From Calliopum simillimum (lineage: Eukaryota > Arthropoda > Insecta > Diptera > Lauxaniidae): a stretch of DNA of 64,000 nucleotides. The notes beneath the pieces were generated by a model. The model ran no database searches. It had not been told where the DNA came from and saw only the letters and a list, made by a program, of their open reading frames with translations. A program made the position numbers and the translations under genes. The stretch covers positions 1,736,001 through 1,800,000 of the forward strand of contig OX638371.1 of assembly GCA_951812925.1 (NCBI GenBank), in the 5' to 3' direction. Of this stretch, positions 61,165-64,000 are shown in pieces (positions within the stretch are counted from its first letter, which is position 1; each line of letters opens with the position of its first letter).

Positions 61165-61302
61165 ACAGACGGACATAGCTATATCGACTCAGAAGGTGAC
61201 GCTGATCAAGAATATATATACTTTTCCATATCTGCCACGCCTCCTTCTCTGCGTTACAAACGGAAGGACAAAGTGAATATACCCTGGGTGTAGGGTATAA
61301 AA
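60444..61302. repeat. Dispersed repeat with CAGC tract, copy 2
   Basis: Same order as 49912-50739 (ACTAGTAAGGGTGTTACC to CCCTGGGTGTAGGGTATAA). It has an expanded CAGC tract and small deletions, such as loss of the TTGTCC near 60540. Confidence 0.85.
61084..61166. repeat. CAGC tetranucleotide tract, expanded
   Basis: About twenty CAGC/CCAG units, roughly twice the length in copy 1. Confidence 0.92.
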
Positions 61303-61349
61303 AAAATTTATAACGCCACTCGGTATACCATTATGTTGAAAAATCAAGT

Positions 61350-61615
61350 GTGCGATTAATCGAACGTTGGTGGTTAGCACATACCGCGAGATTCCATACA
61401 AATGCGAAGAAACGTGTTTGATGAACATCTTATAATCCGTCAGCGTTTTAGCGTAACGAGGCTTACGGGTTGCCCCCTTTCCACTGGCATCAACGATATT
61501 TACATTCCGGCTGACGGATTATAAGATGTATACCAATCACATTTGGTCGTATTTGCATGGGATTTTATGGTATGGGTTAACAGCCAACGTTCGATTAATC
61601 GAACACTAACTTTGA
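61350..61615. mobile_element. Foldback MITE, about 265 bp
   Basis: Left GCGATTAATCGAACGTTGG and right CCAACGTTCGATTAATCGAA are inverted. Inner arms ATCTTATAATCCGTCAG and CTGACGGATTATAAGAT also pair. The GATTAATC core is itself palindromic. Confidence 0.75.
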
Positions 61616-61832
61616 GCCATATCTGTGCCACTCAGGTATTGATAGATGTTCTTGTTAGCTTGGTTCTTTGCCTATAAAACCTCAACACTAATTTCTTGTT
61701 TTGTTATTATTTTATAATGCAAATGTTATTTGAAAGAAGGTCTATCGACAAGACATTTTTCAACCACTCTCCGCAAACTACTGGAGGTGGTGGGGAATTG
61801 TTAAATAATATTTTCGACTAGCCAATAAATCA

Positions 61833-62109
61833 ATATATCGATACCACCAACGTAAAAGTTGGTAACTTAAGTTACCAACTTTTTACGGGACATCGTTTTT
61901 CGAAATCTTACACATTTGGTTCTATCTTGTGTCAAATTTTAGTACCTCTAGCTTGAAATTTGAAGGCCTGGGAGCTATTTTCGAAGTCGCAAGATAAATT
62001 TATTTTATATAGGTTTTCCTACAAAAAAAAAAGTTAAAATACAAAAATGCTCATAACTCAAAACTACGATTTTCGAGTTACCAACTTTTACGTTGGACGT
62101 ATCGATATG
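61833..62109. mobile_element. Foldback MITE, about 275 bp
   Basis: Left ATCGATACCACCAACGTAAA and right (inverted) ATCGATACGTCCAACGTAAA match through AGTTGGTAACT. A second GTTACCAACTTTTTACG inverted unit sits right after the left end. Non-coding. Confidence 0.75.
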
Positions 62110-62369
62110 ATCAGGTATTATATGATACTAACTATCTTTCTGATATCATTTATTTTCATAGTTTAAAAAATTATTGAAAATTGACAATTTTACTGTTCGA
62201 TTAATCGGCCTGCAGTTGGAAATAGGTTAAGACTGCATTACAAATTTCGTATTCGAGGTAGTCTGAATATTTTTTACTGGTATCATTATAATTTAAATAC
62301 TTTGCATAAATGCAATACAATACAGCCTTTAAGTTTAATTTTCACTAATAATATTGAGGTTGACATTAC

Positions 62370-62440
62370 GGGCGTTATCGTGAATAAATATTCCCAGGGA
62401 GATTTTCTCAGACTGCAATGGACTGAATGCACACGATAAC
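62370..62440. repeat. Short palindromic repeat with TTATCGTGAA termini, copy 3
   Basis: GGGCGTTATCGTGAATAAAT, ATTTTCTCAGACTGCA and closing CACGATAAC are shared with copies 1 and 2. The right half is shortened. Confidence 0.7.
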
Positions 62441-62579
62441 TTCCTACATTTTTAACTGACTTTCATTAAAATACCATTTTTTTCGTATCTTTGTATTCTA
62501 ATTAAGCCGTTAACTAATTAAAATGTTTGAGTTTGTTTTAATTTAAATTATTTCTCTCTTTTCTTTTTTACTTTTTAGC

Positions 62580-62818
62580 ACAAAATACAGTCAACTGTTA
62601 AGACACAGCAACAACAGCACCAAACGTAATTCATATATATTGATTTAACCAACTGGAATTCCAAATGAGTTTTCGATAAGAGTGCAAGTAAAGTGTGGGT
62701 TGTATTTTTTTTATGATTTTTTTGATGTTTAACGTCTTCGACACTTGCGGATACTTTCTGCCCAACTCCGCATGCACAACTTAAGTAAAGCAGTAAACAA
62801 TCACAAAAATAAACCAAA
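62580..62818 (+). other. 5' UTR part of the type II membrane protein exon
   Basis: Follows a strong pyrimidine-rich acceptor at 62579, so at least one non-coding exon lies further upstream. It contains a short upstream frame (ATGAGTTTTCGATAA at about 62664). The ATG at 62819 (AAAATGGTG) is in good context. Confidence 0.6.
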
Positions 62819-64000
62819 ATGGTGCTAGGTAAATCCATTAAACTGTACCTGACTATATTCGTAGCAACTACTTGCGTATATATGGTGCTGTATCAGTACC
62901 ACGTCTCTATATCTAGAGAACCTAATCCGTCACCAGAGGCCATTAAAGTGAGTAAATTCAGCATAATAAGTATTTTTTTTTACATAGAGAAAAACTTAAA
63001 TGTGGGTTTTGTAGGTTAACGTTAAAAACAAAGACATGCGAAAACTTTTTTATTTATTATTTGACCATATTTAGGCTTTTTATTTTATTTTTAATCTCTA
63101 CTGACACATAAAACGTCCTTTCTGCTGTCAATGGGAACTCTGTAACTATATAAGCACCTTAACAAGAAAAAAGTCAAGTAGCATATACATAGGTACCCGA
63201 TAATCTGCTGCAAAGAATACTACATTGTACTAGCGTTGATTATGTTAGATTATGCTGGAGTTTACAAAAATATTCACAATTATATTTTCTTCTTCTTTTT
63301 TCTACTGATTTTCGGGATCTGATTTTAAATAAAAGAAATTGCGAAAATCTTAGGAAATAAAGCGCCAAAACATTTTTATAATTCCATATTTTTTTTATGA
63401 GTGTTTTTTTGGGAAAAAAATTTGAAAAACGTACCATTTAAATTAGTTGCTTAAATTAAAAATTTATCAAAATTACACCTTTATATTTACGAGTAATGTT
63501 CGCACCATGTTGAATAATGTAGAAATACAATATCCCTATTTTTACTTGTTGATATATTTTAAAAGTAGATTGTTGGGTACTATGCTATTTGTTTTATCCT
63601 TAAATTATATATACGATAACATCTTTGTAGCAACAAGATCTGTGCATATTTTCAGAGCAAGAACATTCTAGCTGACAAAGACTATGTTACAAATACGGAG
63701 AACGCTAAGATTGCAACAGCATCTCTAGCAAAGAGATATCAAGTTTTTGTGGGGTCGCAATTGTCACTTGTGACGTCACGCTCCTCGCCAACCTCATCAT
63801 TTGCCTCATTATCATTAGCATCATCATCATCATCATCATCTATATCTATATCTTTACCAACGTTTGGCACCACTACATCATCATCAAAATTAACAGCAAT
63901 CTCAAATCCACAATTATCATCATCAACACCATCGACTAGCACATTACAATACATGTTAGTACCGAAGGAACCCTCGCTGACTTTAAAAGTCAATAAATCA
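62819..64000 (+). CDS. Type II membrane protein, N-terminal part, truncated by window end
   Basis: Exon 62819-62947, then 63656-64000 in phase 0 and open to the window end (158 residues visible). A leader exon begins after the acceptor TTTTTTACTTTTTAG at 62579. Residues 1-8 are short and basic (MVLGKSIK). Residues about 9-27 form a membrane anchor (LYLTIFVATTCVYMVLY), then a lumenal stem. From about residue 75 the stem is very rich in Ser/Thr, including a poly-Ser tract encoded by TCA repeats. This layout is typical of Golgi glycosyltransferases and sulfotransferases, but no catalytic domain is visible, so the enzyme class is unknown. The donor at 62948 is GTGAGT and the acceptor is TATTTTCAG. 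Confidence 0.8.

Noticed and set aside
60888..61293. Ala-Ser-Gln-Pro repeat proteins (three frames)
   Set aside because: All three frames are the CAGC tract; no conserved flanking sequence.
63739..63993. Asp-rich 84-residue minus-strand frame
   Set aside because: Complement of the Ser-rich second exon of the plus-strand gene; the splice sites support the plus strand.

Overview
The window is AT-rich eukaryotic DNA with GT-AG introns. Its gene content and repeat types point to a higher fly (brachyceran dipteran, possibly a fruit fly such as a tephritid). The species is inference; no search was run.

Layout: (1) 249-4486 (+) is a complete nine-exon Ube3a (HECT E3 ubiquitin ligase, 1035 residues in my reconstruction). 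(2) 5791-28117 (+) is a complete twelve-exon Plod (procollagen lysyl hydroxylase/glycosyltransferase, 720 residues). Plod intron 2 is about 12.5 kb and is filled with transposons: a composite foldback element (about 10217-19456), a second foldback inside it, and an I-clade non-LTR retrotransposon with both ORFs open (13107-18528, minus). Plod intron 8 holds two complete small secreted immunoglobulin-domain genes on the opposite strand (23422-24607 and 25228-26052); they are tandem paralogues. (3) 28118-62578 is about 34 kb with no confidently recognised gene. It holds a series of unrelated long inverted-repeat (foldback/MITE-like) elements of 0.2-1.3 kb, microsatellites, a tandem 120-bp repeat, two copies of a dispersed repeat with a CAGC tract, and a broken reverse-transcriptase fragment. 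(4) 62580-64000 (+) is the 5' part of a gene for a type II membrane protein that runs off the window. A good TATA+Inr core promoter at 47594-47630 and a splice donor at 48310 could belong to this gene's far-upstream leader exon.

Functionally, Ube3a acts in ubiquitin ligation and Plod modifies collagen lysines in the ER. The nested Ig genes are secreted, and the last gene looks like a Golgi-type membrane protein. There is no operon-like logic; the neighbours are independent eukaryotic genes.

The most informative structure is the 10-19 kb composite. Paired arms preserve the empty sites of two later insertions, so the order of events can be read directly from the sequence.
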